DNA of 64,000 nucleotides, taken from NCBI RefSeq assembly GCF_045287255.1, contig NZ_CP137142.1:310001-374000 (forward strand), given 5' to 3'. Position numbers and translations under genes: made by a program. The notes under the pieces were generated by a model that ran no database searches, was not told the DNA's origin, and was given only the letters and a program-made list of their open reading frames with translations. The stretch comes from Henriciella sp045287255 (GTDB lineage Bacteria > Pseudomonadota > Alphaproteobacteria > Caulobacterales > Hyphomonadaceae). Below are positions 7,599 to 16,925 of this stretch, in pieces. Every line of letters begins with the position of its first letter. Within the stretch, counting starts at the first letter, position 1.

Positions 7599-9383
7599 TT
7601 AGGCGTCAGCCAGCATCTTTTCAGCTCTGGCTTTGGCTTCTTCAATCGAGCCAACCATGTAGAAGGCCTGCTCAGGCAGGTGGTCATAGTCGCCATTGAT
7701 GAGGCCTTTAAAGCCAGCAACCGTGTCTTCCAGTTTCACCTGAACACCCGGAGAGCCGGTGAAGACTTCGGCCACGTCAAAGGGCTGTGACAGGAAGCGC
7801 TCAACCTTACGGGCACGGGCCACGGCCAGCTTGTCGTCTTCTGACAGCTCGTCCATGCCGAGAATGGCGATAATGTCCTGAAGCTCCTTATAGCGCTGCA
7901 GGATTTCCTGTACGCCGCGGGCAACCTCATAGTGCTCCTGACCAATGATCAGCGGGTCCAGAATACGCGAAGTTGAATCAAGCGGGTCCACCGCCGGGTA
8001 GATACCCTTTTCAGCAATAGACCGGTTCAGAACGGTTGTCGCATCAAGGTGAGCAAACGAGGTCGCCGGCGCCGGGTCGGTCAAGTCATCCGCAGGGACG
8101 TAAACCGCTTGTACAGAGGTAATAGACCCTTTGTTTGTTGTCGTAATCCGCTCTTGCAGGCCACCCATATCGGTTGCCAGAGTTGGCTGATAACCCACCG
8201 CAGATGGGATACGGCCCAGCAGCGCAGACACCTCAGAACCGGCCTGAGTAAAGCGGAAGATGTTATCAACGAAGAACAGAACGTCCTTGCCTTCCTCGTC
8301 GCGGAAATACTCAGCTTGGGCCAGACCTGTCAGAGCAACACGCGCACGTGCGCCTGGAGGCTCGTTCATCTGACCATAGACGAGGGTCGCGCGGCTTTCG
8401 CCTTCAAGGTCGATCACGTTCGCGTCCTGCATCTCGTAATAGAGATCGTTCCCTTCACGGGTCCGCTCACCTACGCCAGCAAACACAGAGTAACCACCGA
8501 ACAGTTTCGCGATGTTGTTGATCAGTTCCTGAATAAGAACGGTCTTACCAACACCGGCACCGCCGAACAGACCAATCTTACCACCCTTTGTGTATGGGCA
8601 GAGCAGGTCGATCACCTTGATCCCGGTTACGAGGACTTCGGCCTCAGTAGCCTGATCCACAAATTCAGGGGCAGGGGCGTGAATTGGCGCGCGCAATTCG
8701 GTTTCAACCGGGCCGCGCTCGTCAATCGGCTCGCCTACCACATTCATGATCCGGCCAAGAGTTGCCGGACCAACAGGCACCATAATCGGCGCGCCCATGT
8801 CCGCAACTTTCTGACCGCGAACCAGACCCTCAGTGGAGTCCATCGCGATGGTACGAACAGCGTTCTCACCCAGGTGCTGAGCGACCTCAAGCACAAGGCG
8901 GTTGCCATTATTGTCTGTTTCCAGAGCGTTCAGAATGTCTGGGAGTGCGCCGTCAAACTCAACGTCAACGACAGCGCCGATAACCTGGCTTACGCGGCCA
9001 GTCGCTTTTGAAAGGTCCATAGCGGGCGTCTCCTTAGGAGCGGATTTAGGGGCGGCCGTTTTTGCGGCTGCGGGTTTAGATTTAGGGGCCGCTTTTTTAG
9101 GAGCAGCTTTGGTTTTCTTCGGTGCAGGTTTCGCTGCAACGGGTTGGATCGCGACAGATTCAGCCGTGGCGGGCTTACAAACCCCGCAGGGGCGTGTGTC
9201 TGGTTGACCAAGGGCTTTGGCGGCTTTTTCAGCTTCATTGAAGGTCGCAAACGGACCATGCCATTTGTCATCATCATTCGTCTGGTCGCCGCCGACACCC
9301 TGACCGTCATTGCAATAACGGCAGGAGCCCGTGTGGATGCGGGCGCGTTTGTTACCGAAATTTTCGTAAATCCAGAATGACAT
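7599..9383 (-). CDS. atpD: ATP synthase F1 beta subunit with N-terminal four-cysteine domain and Ala/Lys/Pro linker
   Basis: The open frame encodes 594 aa. Residues 122-594 are a complete AtpD: FGGAGVGKTVLIQELI (Walker A), GERTREGNDLYYEM, VLFFVDNIFRFTQAGSEVSALLGR and the usual C-terminus; catalytic subunit of F1. Residues 1-69 are a separate small domain (MSFWIYENFG..., HTGSCRYCNDG, WHGPFATFNEAEKAAKAL, RPCGVCKP) with two CxxC pairs, probably a zinc site, joined by a ~50-residue Ala/Lys/Pro linker. ATG at 9383 has TAGGAG six bases upstream, overlapping the atpG stop. A second plausible start is ATG at 9020 (MDLSKATGR) with AAGGAG nine bases upstream, giving canonical 473-aa AtpD. Both products may be made. 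Confidence 0.93.
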   Translation of the reverse strand: MSFWIYENFGNKRARIHTGSCRYCNDGQGVGGDQTNDDDKWHGPFATFNEAEKAAKALGQPDTRPCGVCKPATAESVAIQPVAAKPAPKKTKAAPKKAAPKSKPAAAKTAAPKSAPKETPAMDLSKATGRVSQVIGAVVDVEFDGALPDILNALETDNNGNRLVLEVAQHLGENAVRTIAMDSTEGLVRGQKVADMGAPIMVPVGPATLGRIMNVVGEPIDERGPVETELRAPIHAPAPEFVDQATEAEVLVTGIKVIDLLCPYTKGGKIGLFGGAGVGKTVLIQELINNIAKLFGGYSVFAGVGERTREGNDLYYEMQDANVIDLEGESRATLVYGQMNEPPGARARVALTGLAQAEYFRDEEGKDVLFFVDNIFRFTQAGSEVSALLGRIPSAVGYQPTLATDMGGLQERITTTNKGSITSVQAVYVPADDLTDPAPATSFAHLDATTVLNRSIAEKGIYPAVDPLDSTSRILDPLIIGQEHYEVARGVQEILQRYKELQDIIAILGMDELSEDDKLAVARARKVERFLSQPFDVAEVFTGSPGVQVKLEDTVAGFKGLINGDYDHLPEQAFYMVGSIEEAKARAEKMLADA

Positions 9384-9392
9384 GCCAGGCTC

Positions 9393-10274
9393 CTACAGCG
9401 CTTCCGCCCCGGAGATGATCTCGATCAGCTCCTTGGTGATTTGGGCTTGACGGGCGCGGTTATATTGCAGGGACAGGCTATCGATCATGTCACCGGCATT
9501 GCGGGTCGCATTATCCATCGCGGTCATCGAAGCGGCTTGCTCACCCGCAGCATTCTCAAGCATGGCAGACAGGATCTGTGTGTTGAGATAACGCGGCAGC
9601 AGGGCTTCCAGAATTTCCGGCTCTGACGGCTCATAAGTGTACATCGCGCCGTTCAGGTCGATGGTTTCAACATCCTCGGGCGCCTCAGCTGGGATCAACT
9701 GTTTGGCAACCGGGTTTTGTACCAGAACATTCTTGAACTCAGAGAAGATCAGCGTCGCAACATCAAACTCACCGTTTTCGAAGCGGCGGGTCAGGTCATG
9801 ACCCAGACCGATCGCAAACGGCGTGAATTTGTCTTTAGCCTGGCTCAGATCAACATGGTCAACGAACAGGCTCTCGTAATCGCCTTTCAGCGCCTCACGA
9901 CCCTTCTTGCCGACGGTGATGATCTTGACCTCTTTGCCTGCGGCTTTGAGTTCTTCGATCTTCAGACGGGCCGCTTTTGCGGTGTTCGCATTAAAGCCAC
10001 CACACAGGCCGCGCTCTGCTGTCATCACAATCAGCATGTGGACTTTGTCACTGCCAGACCCTGCCAGCAGTTTTGGTCCACCAGCCCCTTCGCCCATAGA
10101 GGCTGTAAGGTTGGCCACGACATTCGCCATGCGAGAGGCATAAGGCTTGGAAGCTTCAGCAGCTTCCTGCGCACGGCGCAGTTTCGCCGCAGCCACCATC
10201 TGCTTCGCCTTGGTGATCTTCTGCGTGGATTTCACGCTTGAGATCCGGTTTTTCAGTTCCTTGAGGCCTGACAT
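9393..10274 (-). CDS. atpG: ATP synthase F1 gamma subunit
   Basis: 293 aa, the rotary shaft of F1. The N-terminal coiled coil (MSGLKELKNRISSVKSTQKI, then TKAKQMVAAAKLRRAQ) and the C-terminal coiled coil (AASMTAMDNATRNAGDMI, SLSLQYNRARQAQITKELIE) are both clear, ending IISGAEAL. GLCGGFNAN in the Rossmann-like part is typical. Gap to atpA 31 bp; its TAG stop is part of the ribosome-binding site of the downstream atpD-fusion frame. Confidence 0.97.
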   Translation of the reverse strand: MSGLKELKNRISSVKSTQKITKAKQMVAAAKLRRAQEAAEASKPYASRMANVVANLTASMGEGAGGPKLLAGSGSDKVHMLIVMTAERGLCGGFNANTAKAARLKIEELKAAGKEVKIITVGKKGREALKGDYESLFVDHVDLSQAKDKFTPFAIGLGHDLTRRFENGEFDVATLIFSEFKNVLVQNPVAKQLIPAEAPEDVETIDLNGAMYTYEPSEPEILEALLPRYLNTQILSAMLENAAGEQAASMTAMDNATRNAGDMIDSLSLQYNRARQAQITKELIEIISGAEAL

Positions 10275-10305
10275 GGGTCAGCGTCTCCTGGTCGTGTTAA
10301 AGGGC

Positions 10306-11841
10306 TTAAGCGAAAGTCTTGCCGAAGGCGTCGAGGGCGGCCTTGATGCCATCTTCGATGTCGTCGCTCAGAGCTTTCTTGTCGCGGATTTTTGCCAGCA
10401 GGTCTTTCTGGTCGTTACGCAAGTAAGACAGAAGATCAGCTTCGTAGCGGGTCACGTCCTTGGTCTCGACTTCATCGAGATAGCCACGTGTACCGGCATA
10501 GATGACCACAACTTGCTCTTCCATCAGCAGCGGGCTGTACTGTGGCTGCTTGAGCAGTTCAGTCAGGCGTGCGCCACGGTTGAGAAGCTTTTGTGTTGCG
10601 GCATCAAGATCGGAACCGAATTTCGCAAACGCGGCCATCTCACGATACTGGGCAAGTTCACCCTTCATCGAACCAGCGACCTTTTTCATCGCTTTGGTCT
10701 GAGCCGCAGATCCCACACGAGACACGGACAGACCCACGTTCACCGCAGGGCGGATACCCTGGTAGAACAGGTCGGTTTCGAGGAAGATCTGACCATCGGT
10801 GATCGAAATCACGTTGGTTGGAATATAGGCCGAAACGTCGTTGGCCTGTGTTTCAATGATCGGCAGAGCGGTCAGAGAGCCAGAACCGAAATCTTCGTTC
10901 ATCTTCGCCGCGCGCTCTAGCAAGCGGGAGTGAAGATAGAAAACGTCACCGGGGTAAGCTTCGCGGCCTGGTGGGCGACGTAGCAGCAGAGACATTTGAC
11001 GGTAAGCCACAGCTTGCTTTGACAGATCATCATAAATGATCAGCGCGTGCATGCCATTGTCACGGAAGTACTCACCAATCGTACAGCCTGTGAATGGAGC
11101 AAGATACTGAAGCGGAGCCGGCTCAGACGCGGTCGCAGAAACAACCACGGTGTAGTCCAGCGCGCCACGCTCTTCGAGGGTCTTAACAACCTGCGCCACA
11201 GTTGAGCGCTTCTGACCAACCGCAACATAGACACAGAACAGCTTCTCGCTGTCGTCTTTAGCCGCAGCGTTGGTTTCTTTCTGGTTCAGGATGGTGTCGA
11301 CACAAACAGCGGTCTTACCCGTCTGACGGTCACCAATCACAAGCTCACGCTGGCCACGGCCAACCGGGATCATGCCGTCAATGGCCTTGATGCCGGTCAT
11401 CATTGGCTCATGCACAGACTTACGCGGGATAATGCCAGGGGCCTTAACGTCCACACGCTCACGTGCAGCGACATCTTTCAGTGGGCCTTTGCCATCGATT
11501 GGGTTGCCCAGCGCGTCAACAACGCGGCCCAGCAGACCCTTACCAACTGGCGCGGACACAATCTCGTCGAGGCGCTTAACTGTCGCGCCTTCTTTAATGC
11601 CGCGGTCATCGCCGAAGATAACGACACCGACATTGTCGGCTTCGAGGTTCAGGGCCATGCCCTTCACGCCGCCTTCAAACTCGACCATTTCACCGGCCTG
11701 GACATTATCAAGGCCGTAAACGCGGGCGATACCATCGCCAACGGACAGGACCTGACCGACGTCAGAGACTTCAGCCTCTACGCCGAAATTTTCGATCTGC
11801 GACTTAAGAATGCCGGAGATTTCTGCTGCGCTGATGGACAT
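10306..11841 (-). CDS. atpA: ATP synthase F1 alpha subunit
   Basis: 511 aa. GRGQRELVIGDRQTGKTAVC contains the Walker A motif GDRQTGKT; the alpha-family ATP site signature PAVNVGLSVSRVGSAAQ and the N-terminal SILRVGDGIARVYGL-type sequence (VGQVLSVGDGIARVYGL) are present. Non-catalytic nucleotide-binding subunit of F1. The frame opens at GTG 11850, which overlaps the atpH stop (GTGA), but I prefer ATG at 11841 (MSISAAEIS): AAGGGGG lies ten bases before it and only two before the GTG. Confidence 0.96.
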   Translation of the reverse strand: MSISAAEISGILKSQIENFGVEAEVSDVGQVLSVGDGIARVYGLDNVQAGEMVEFEGGVKGMALNLEADNVGVVIFGDDRGIKEGATVKRLDEIVSAPVGKGLLGRVVDALGNPIDGKGPLKDVAARERVDVKAPGIIPRKSVHEPMMTGIKAIDGMIPVGRGQRELVIGDRQTGKTAVCVDTILNQKETNAAAKDDSEKLFCVYVAVGQKRSTVAQVVKTLEERGALDYTVVVSATASEPAPLQYLAPFTGCTIGEYFRDNGMHALIIYDDLSKQAVAYRQMSLLLRRPPGREAYPGDVFYLHSRLLERAAKMNEDFGSGSLTALPIIETQANDVSAYIPTNVISITDGQIFLETDLFYQGIRPAVNVGLSVSRVGSAAQTKAMKKVAGSMKGELAQYREMAAFAKFGSDLDAATQKLLNRGARLTELLKQPQYSPLLMEEQVVVIYAGTRGYLDEVETKDVTRYEADLLSYLRNDQKDLLAKIRDKKALSDDIEDGIKAALDAFGKTFA

Positions 11842-11846
11842 AGAGC

Positions 11847-12407
11847 TCACGCCCCCTTCATTGCGGTGTTCATACGATCAAGTTTGGCGGCAATGCTGGC
11901 ATCGATCAGGGTCGATCCGATGCGCAACTGAATGCCACCGACGAGGGCAGGATCAACCTGCGTTTCTAATTCTACGTCGCTGCCAACAGCTTTGGTGAGA
12001 ACACCTTCAAGCTTTTTGCGTTGATCAGCGGTCATATCTGTTGCTGTGCGGGCAATGGCGCGCTTCACGCCGCGCTCTTTGGCGTACAGCGCGTCAAAAT
12101 GAGCCGCCGCGCCGAGCAGGTCAGCGGAGCGGCCATTCTCTGCCATCGTCCCGATAAAACCCGTGGTCAGCTTGGAAAGCTTGGCCTTCTCGGCGATGGC
12201 GACCAGCGCCTTGGTTTTGTCTTCAATGGTAAAGGCCGGGCTGTTCAGGAGACGGGTGAGGTCTTCACTGTCACTGGCAAGCCCTGCGAATGTGGTCAAA
12301 TCACCAGCGACAGCCTCAAGCGCGCCTTTATCTTTGGCAAGCTCAAACAGGGCGCCGGCATAGCGGCGAGCGGCTTCACTGGCAGTGTTGGCAGAAGATG
12401 CGGCCAA
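11847..12407 (-). CDS. atpH: ATP synthase F1 delta subunit (OSCP)
   Basis: 186 aa. The N-terminal six-helix domain opens ASEAARRYAGALFELAKDKG and the C-terminal part has QVDPALVGGIQLRIGSTLID, the delta/OSCP signature. It ties F1 to the peripheral stalk. The only available start is TTG at 12407 (no ATG or GTG in frame before the conserved ARRYA), so expression may be tuned by a weak start. First gene of the atp operon, 185 bp downstream of priA on the same strand. F0 genes (atpB, E, F) are not in the window, as usual in this class. Confidence 0.95.
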   Translation of the reverse strand: MAASSANTASEAARRYAGALFELAKDKGALEAVAGDLTTFAGLASDSEDLTRLLNSPAFTIEDKTKALVAIAEKAKLSKLTTGFIGTMAENGRSADLLGAAAHFDALYAKERGVKRAIARTATDMTADQRKKLEGVLTKAVGSDVELETQVDPALVGGIQLRIGSTLIDASIAAKLDRMNTAMKGA

Positions 12408-12592
12408 AGGTCTGTCCGTTCGTTAGGGCGCATGGCCCGGTCTGAAAACACATGGGAAGCGGGCGCGGATGCACCTTTCCCGTAACTCGTTGGGGGCGCT
12501 TAGCACCTTGTTTCAGGGCTGACAACATACCCGATGGGCTCAATCTGCGACGGATGGGCGCGGGGGCTGCAAAACCATACGTCAACCATCCG

Positions 12593-14755
12593 TCATAGGA
12601 AGGAATAAGGATCGATATCCGCGCTGACGCGCGCCGCGCTGGGGAGCTTTAGTCCGCTGAGCCATTTGGCCATGTAGGCAGAGAGGTCGACATCACGCGG
12701 GCTGGTGATCAGGAATCGCAAACGGTGACGCCCACGCACCATGCTGATCGGAGCTGGCGCAGGGCCATAGACCGTGACCCCATCACCATGCGGCGCGGCC
12801 TTGCCAGCCAATTGCCCGATCTCTTTGGCCATGCTCGCGTCTGGCGCCGACAGAATGAGCGCCGCCATCCGTCCGAAAGGCGGCAGGCCCAGTTCAGCCC
12901 GAACATCGCGTTCAATTTGCAGGAAGCCATCGCGATCTCCGGTGGCGAGGGCCATCATGGCCGGATTTTCCGGCTGATAGGTCTGAACCAAAGCGCGTCC
13001 CGGTCGTTCGGCTCGCCCAGCGCGGCCTGCGACTTGTGAGAGCAACTGGTAAGTTCGTTCCCCGGCGCGCAAATCTCCGCCGGTCATCCCCGAATCAGCG
13101 TCGACCACCCCGACCAGCGTGAGATTCGGGAAGTTATGACCTTTGGCGACGATTTGTGTCCCGACCAGAACATCAATCTCGCCGCCCGCCATACGCTCGA
13201 CGATGCTGCGCGTTGCCTCTCCGCCCTGTGCCGTATCGGACGAAAAAATCTCCACTCGTGCCTCGGGCAAAAGCTGGCGCACCTCTTCAGCGACGCGCTC
13301 CACCCCGGGCCCAACGCCCATCAACGAATCTTTTGCCCCGCAAAGCGGGCACTTGTCGGGCTTGGGCATCGACCATCCCGTGAGGTGACAGACCAGCCGA
13401 TTGGTATAGCGATGCTCGGTCAGCCAGCTTTCACTGCCGGGGCTCTTCAGCCGCTCCCCGCAGGCTTTACAGATGACGAGTGGCGCATAACCGCGACGGT
13501 TCATGAAAAGCAGGCTCTGCTCCCCCGCCGCCAGCGTATCGACCAGCGACTTTGACAGAACCGGCGAGAGCCAGTTGCCTTTCTCGGGCGGGTTGGCGCG
13601 CATATCGACGAGATCAATATCGGGCAATCGCGCGGCCCCCGGACGGGCGGAGAGTTTCAGCCGCTCATAGCGCCCGCTTTCAGCGTTGACGACCGTTTCC
13701 AACGCCGGGGTCGCCGAAGCGAGGATAATCGCGGCTTCTTCAAGCTTGGCTCGCATCACCGCCATATCGCGTGCATGATAGCGCACGCCATCTTCCTGCT
13801 TAAAACTGCCATCATGTTCTTCATCAACGATGACCAGCTTCAGATTTCGGAAGGGCAGGAAGAGCGCTGAGCGCGCACCCGTGACAATGCGTGCCCGGCC
13901 ATGGGCGACCTCCCGCCAGGTTCGTCGGCGCTGAATATCAGAAAGAGAAGAATGCCAGGGTGCCGGACCAGCGCCAAACCGGGATTCGAAACGTTCGAGG
14001 ACAGCTTGCGTCAACGCGATTTCCGGCAACAGGACCAGCACCTGCGCACTAGGATCGCTCGCGAGCGCTTCTGCAATTGCCTCGAAATAAACTTCAGTTT
14101 TCCCCGATCCGGTAATCCCATCGAGCAGGAAGGGCTTGAAGCCACCTGCCTGAACCGCCTGTCGCAATCGCGCGCCCGCTGCGGCCTGCTCAGCCGTGAG
14201 GTCTGGCCCGGTACGCTGCGGATCAGGGGATGGGTACGGCAAATCGGTCGGCACCTGCTTGGCCTCAAAGCAACCCGTTTCGGCCAAACCCTTCACAACC
14301 GAGGCTGAAACGCCAGCGGCATGCGCGAGATTGGAAGCGGTGTCAGGGCCAATATCCTGCGTGGTAGCCAACACCTTCTCACGCGCTGGGGTCATGCGCT
14401 GAGGCTGGTCTCCGGTCAACGTATAGACCGTCTGAACAGGGGACGGTGATAATCCTCCACGCGCCCGCAAAGCCATGCCGAGAATCTGTCCGGGGCCCGC
14501 CACATTGTAGCGCGCGCAAAAGGTCACAAACCGCCGCATGGCCTCTGGCATGGGCGGGGCCGGAAACACTTCACTGATAGATTTCAGCTCGCGCTCTGAG
14601 TTGTCTTCGATGATATCCCAGACGACGCCTGTGCGCTCATGTTTGCCCAAAGGCGCGCGGACATAGGATCCGGTTTCAATCTCCATGCCCTCTGGAATGA
14701 CGTAATCAAACGGCTCCGGCAGAGGCATGGGGAAGAGGATACGTGCGATTCTCAT
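12593..14755 (-). CDS. priA: primosomal protein N' (PriA helicase)
   Basis: 720 aa. 3'-to-5' superfamily 2 helicase that restarts stalled replication forks. Walker A is LLDGITGSGKTEVYFEAI, the DEEH box VIVDEEHDGSFKQEDGVRYH, with GAQIVAKGHNFPNLTLVG-type motif V and SQVAGRAGRAERPG (motif VI). The zinc-binding insert is unusual: the first and last CxxC pairs (CKAC, CPLC) are present, but the second pair is replaced by SPGS and the third reads CHLT, so one of the two usual zinc sites is missing. I chose ATG at 14755 (MRIARILFPMPLPEP); 13 extra upstream codons are non-conserved. priA upstream of atpH and divergent from xerC is a familiar alphaproteobacterial order. Confidence 0.95.
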   Translation of the reverse strand: MRIARILFPMPLPEPFDYVIPEGMEIETGSYVRAPLGKHERTGVVWDIIEDNSERELKSISEVFPAPPMPEAMRRFVTFCARYNVAGPGQILGMALRARGGLSPSPVQTVYTLTGDQPQRMTPAREKVLATTQDIGPDTASNLAHAAGVSASVVKGLAETGCFEAKQVPTDLPYPSPDPQRTGPDLTAEQAAAGARLRQAVQAGGFKPFLLDGITGSGKTEVYFEAIAEALASDPSAQVLVLLPEIALTQAVLERFESRFGAGPAPWHSSLSDIQRRRTWREVAHGRARIVTGARSALFLPFRNLKLVIVDEEHDGSFKQEDGVRYHARDMAVMRAKLEEAAIILASATPALETVVNAESGRYERLKLSARPGAARLPDIDLVDMRANPPEKGNWLSPVLSKSLVDTLAAGEQSLLFMNRRGYAPLVICKACGERLKSPGSESWLTEHRYTNRLVCHLTGWSMPKPDKCPLCGAKDSLMGVGPGVERVAEEVRQLLPEARVEIFSSDTAQGGEATRSIVERMAGGEIDVLVGTQIVAKGHNFPNLTLVGVVDADSGMTGGDLRAGERTYQLLSQVAGRAGRAERPGRALVQTYQPENPAMMALATGDRDGFLQIERDVRAELGLPPFGRMAALILSAPDASMAKEIGQLAGKAAPHGDGVTVYGPAPAPISMVRGRHRLRFLITSPRDVDLSAYMAKWLSGLKLPSAARVSADIDPYSFL

Positions 14756-14827
14756 GCTCGACTTTCTATCAGTCATCGCGCGCCTCGAAACCACTCTTTA
14801 AACATCCACGCGCAAACTCTCTGCATT

Positions 14828-15724
14828 ATGGAACTGATTTCGGGCTTCCTTGATTATCTTGAGCGTGAGAAACGGCTCGCCCGCAATACGCTTGATGCCT
14901 ATCGCGCGGATTTGAGTGCTTTCTTCGGCTTCCTGAGCACGCATACGGGGCAATCGCCCAGTGTACGCGGGTTTGCTGGATTGCAGGCGCGGGACATTCG
15001 CGCCTTTCTGGCGCAGCGGCGACGGGAAGGGCTCACCGATACATCTATCGCTCGATTGCTATCGGCGATTAAGAGTTTTTATCGCTGGCTTGACCGGGTA
15101 CATGGGGTCGAGAATGCCGAGATTGCTTATCTAAGTGGGCCCAAGCGCCCGCGACGTTTGCCCCGTCCAGTTTCAGAAGTGGCGGCAAGAGACATTCTGG
15201 ATCAGGCCGAAATCCTGCAGGAAGAGCCTTGGCTCGCCGCGCGCGATGTCGCTGCGCTCAGCCTGATGTATGGGGCTGGCCTGCGTATCGGAGAAGTTCT
15301 GGACCTGCCAGGAACAGCGGCTCCGGCTCCTGAGCGTCTTCGTATTACGGGGAAGGGCAACAAGGTCCGGATCGTTCCACTCATCCCTGCTGTGCGCGAA
15401 GCTGTTGATGAGTATGCAGCGCTCTGCCCGTACCGTTTAGCGTCTGATACGCCCCTCTTCTATGGCAAACGAGGCAAACGCTTGCAGGCTCCGGTTCTTC
15501 GCGGACAAGTACAAATGTTGCGCGGGGCCTTGGGGCTTCCTGAAACGGCCACACCACATGCGTTACGGCATAGTTTTGCAACGCATTTATTAGCAAATGG
15601 TGCTGATTTAAGAGCGATCCAGACCCTTCTGGGCCATGCCAGCCTGTCAACGACGCAAGTTTATACTGGGATTGATTCAGAGCATTTGCGAAAGGTTCAT
15701 GCTCAGGCCCACCCAAGAGGGTGA
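14828..15724 (+). CDS. xerC: tyrosine recombinase XerC
   Basis: 298 aa, standard length. Catalytic residues visible: R153 in GAGLRIGEVLDL, H244-x-x-R247 in PHALRHSF, H270 in LLGHASLSTT and the nucleophile Y279 in TQVYTGI. The N-terminal SAM-like domain (FLDYLEREKRLARNTLDAYR) is typical. With XerD it resolves chromosome dimers at dif. The start is ATG at 14828; the frame is open upstream into the 5' end of priA but that part is not conserved. Its place beside priA, the absence of att-like repeats and of phage genes argue that it is the housekeeping recombinase and not an integrase. Confidence 0.92.
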   Translation: MELISGFLDYLEREKRLARNTLDAYRADLSAFFGFLSTHTGQSPSVRGFAGLQARDIRAFLAQRRREGLTDTSIARLLSAIKSFYRWLDRVHGVENAEIAYLSGPKRPRRLPRPVSEVAARDILDQAEILQEEPWLAARDVAALSLMYGAGLRIGEVLDLPGTAAPAPERLRITGKGNKVRIVPLIPAVREAVDEYAALCPYRLASDTPLFYGKRGKRLQAPVLRGQVQMLRGALGLPETATPHALRHSFATHLLANGADLRAIQTLLGHASLSTTQVYTGIDSEHLRKVHAQAHPRG

Positions 15725-15732
15725 CCTAATCG

Positions 15733-16731
15733 CTATAATGACCGCAAGTGTAGCCCTCGGCGAGATAACCGAACCGGGTTCCAGGCCATAGAGCGCATCA
15801 GGTTCCATGTTCCACGGCGGTCTGGCTTAACTTTGTAGAGGCCTTGCCGACGCAATCTGAAACCATCCTTGAGGCCATCGCGCATCCCATCTCGCATGGC
15901 TTCGACATGGCCCTCGGTGCGGTTGCGCAGATAGATATACACCATGAGGAGGATATGCACGGGCAAGGTCACGACCAGCATCGAGAGTGGCATATTTTTC
16001 AAGTACGCAAATGTCCGATTCCGGAAGCCATGGTACATTGTGAAATAGCTGGACCGCCCAGTCGTCGCGCTGCCTTTATGCTGAACAATTGCACGGGGCA
16101 GGAAAATACATTTCTGATTGCTAAGCTGCAGGCGCATACCGATATCAACATCTTCGCAATAGCAGAAGAAGCGCTCATCAAATCCCCCAATCGATAGAAA
16201 CAGGTCGCGTTTATAAACTGCGCTTGCCCCACATGGGCTAAAGCAAAGGCTGTCTTCTGTCGGCAAGACTGAGGTGGGATGTTCGTAGCCACCGCGCCAT
16301 GGAATGCCGAAAGCGAAATACGCATCCCCGGCACCATCAAGCAGGCCAGGCTCATCCATCTTGTGCTGATTGCTGGCAAACACCTGACAGGTTGGATGGC
16401 GCCCGATTGCAGCCTTGATTTCCTCTAGCCAGGTCTCGGCAGCGATGGCGTCAGGGTTCAGCAAAACAAGCCAATCCCCCTTTGCCGACTGCGCGGCAAT
16501 ATTGTTGCCTTTGGCAAAGCCATGATTGTCTTGCTCGGCAATAAGACGGGCATCCGGAAGCGCTTCCAAACCAAGGTTATCTAGAGAACTATCATCGCTA
16601 TGATTATCCAGGATGATCAGCTCAAAGTCTCTAAGCGTTTGATTTTTTAGAGAATTTACGGCGTTTCGCAAGTGCTGCCCACTATTATAGTTCACGATCA
16701 GAACTGAAAATAACGGTGAGGTACGATACAT
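15733..16731 (-). CDS. glycosyltransferase family 2 (WsbD/rhamnosyltransferase-like)
   Basis: 332 aa. GT-A fold: FSVLIVNYNSGQHLRNAVNS at the N-terminus, nucleotide-binding ILDNHSDDSS, LLNPDA as the DxD-like motif, then GGFDERFFCYCEDVDIGMRL (acceptor/catalytic region). A C-terminal hydrophobic segment (PLSMLVVTLPVHILLMVYIY) should anchor it at the inner membrane. It transfers a sugar, unknown, to a growing surface glycan. Very similar in order and motifs to the GT2 at 57764-58786. ATG at 16731 chosen; the frame is open 68 codons upstream but the conserved domain starts right here. Only 8 bp separate its stop from the convergent xerC stop. Confidence 0.85.
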   Translation of the reverse strand: MYRTSPLFSVLIVNYNSGQHLRNAVNSLKNQTLRDFELIILDNHSDDSSLDNLGLEALPDARLIAEQDNHGFAKGNNIAAQSAKGDWLVLLNPDAIAAETWLEEIKAAIGRHPTCQVFASNQHKMDEPGLLDGAGDAYFAFGIPWRGGYEHPTSVLPTEDSLCFSPCGASAVYKRDLFLSIGGFDERFFCYCEDVDIGMRLQLSNQKCIFLPRAIVQHKGSATTGRSSYFTMYHGFRNRTFAYLKNMPLSMLVVTLPVHILLMVYIYLRNRTEGHVEAMRDGMRDGLKDGFRLRRQGLYKVKPDRRGTWNLMRSMAWNPVRLSRRGLHLRSL

Positions 16732-16925
16732 AGCCAATCCCACTCTACGCAAACACGATTGATAAGTGCACATTTGATTCACAGCCTCAACCAGTTTGAT
16801 CATTAACACCAAGACAGTGAGAACATGGAAATAAGGGATATACAGACCGGGGCGCTTTCGCTTAGTGCTCAGGTCTGATCGGCCAAAACGGACCAGAATG
16901 GTCTCTTGTATCGTAAGGGCGAATT

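Noticed and set aside
8049..9011. 320-codon plus-strand frame opposite atpD
   Set aside because: It is antisense to the highly conserved AtpD catalytic core and has no protein-family features.
10147..10920. 257-codon plus-strand frame opposite atpG/atpA
   Set aside because: Antisense to two conserved ATP synthase genes; composition reflects their codon structure.
14828..15724. Tyrosine recombinase as an integrase marking a mobile island
   Set aside because: Length, motifs and position next to priA fit housekeeping XerC; no att repeats, tRNA or phage genes nearby.
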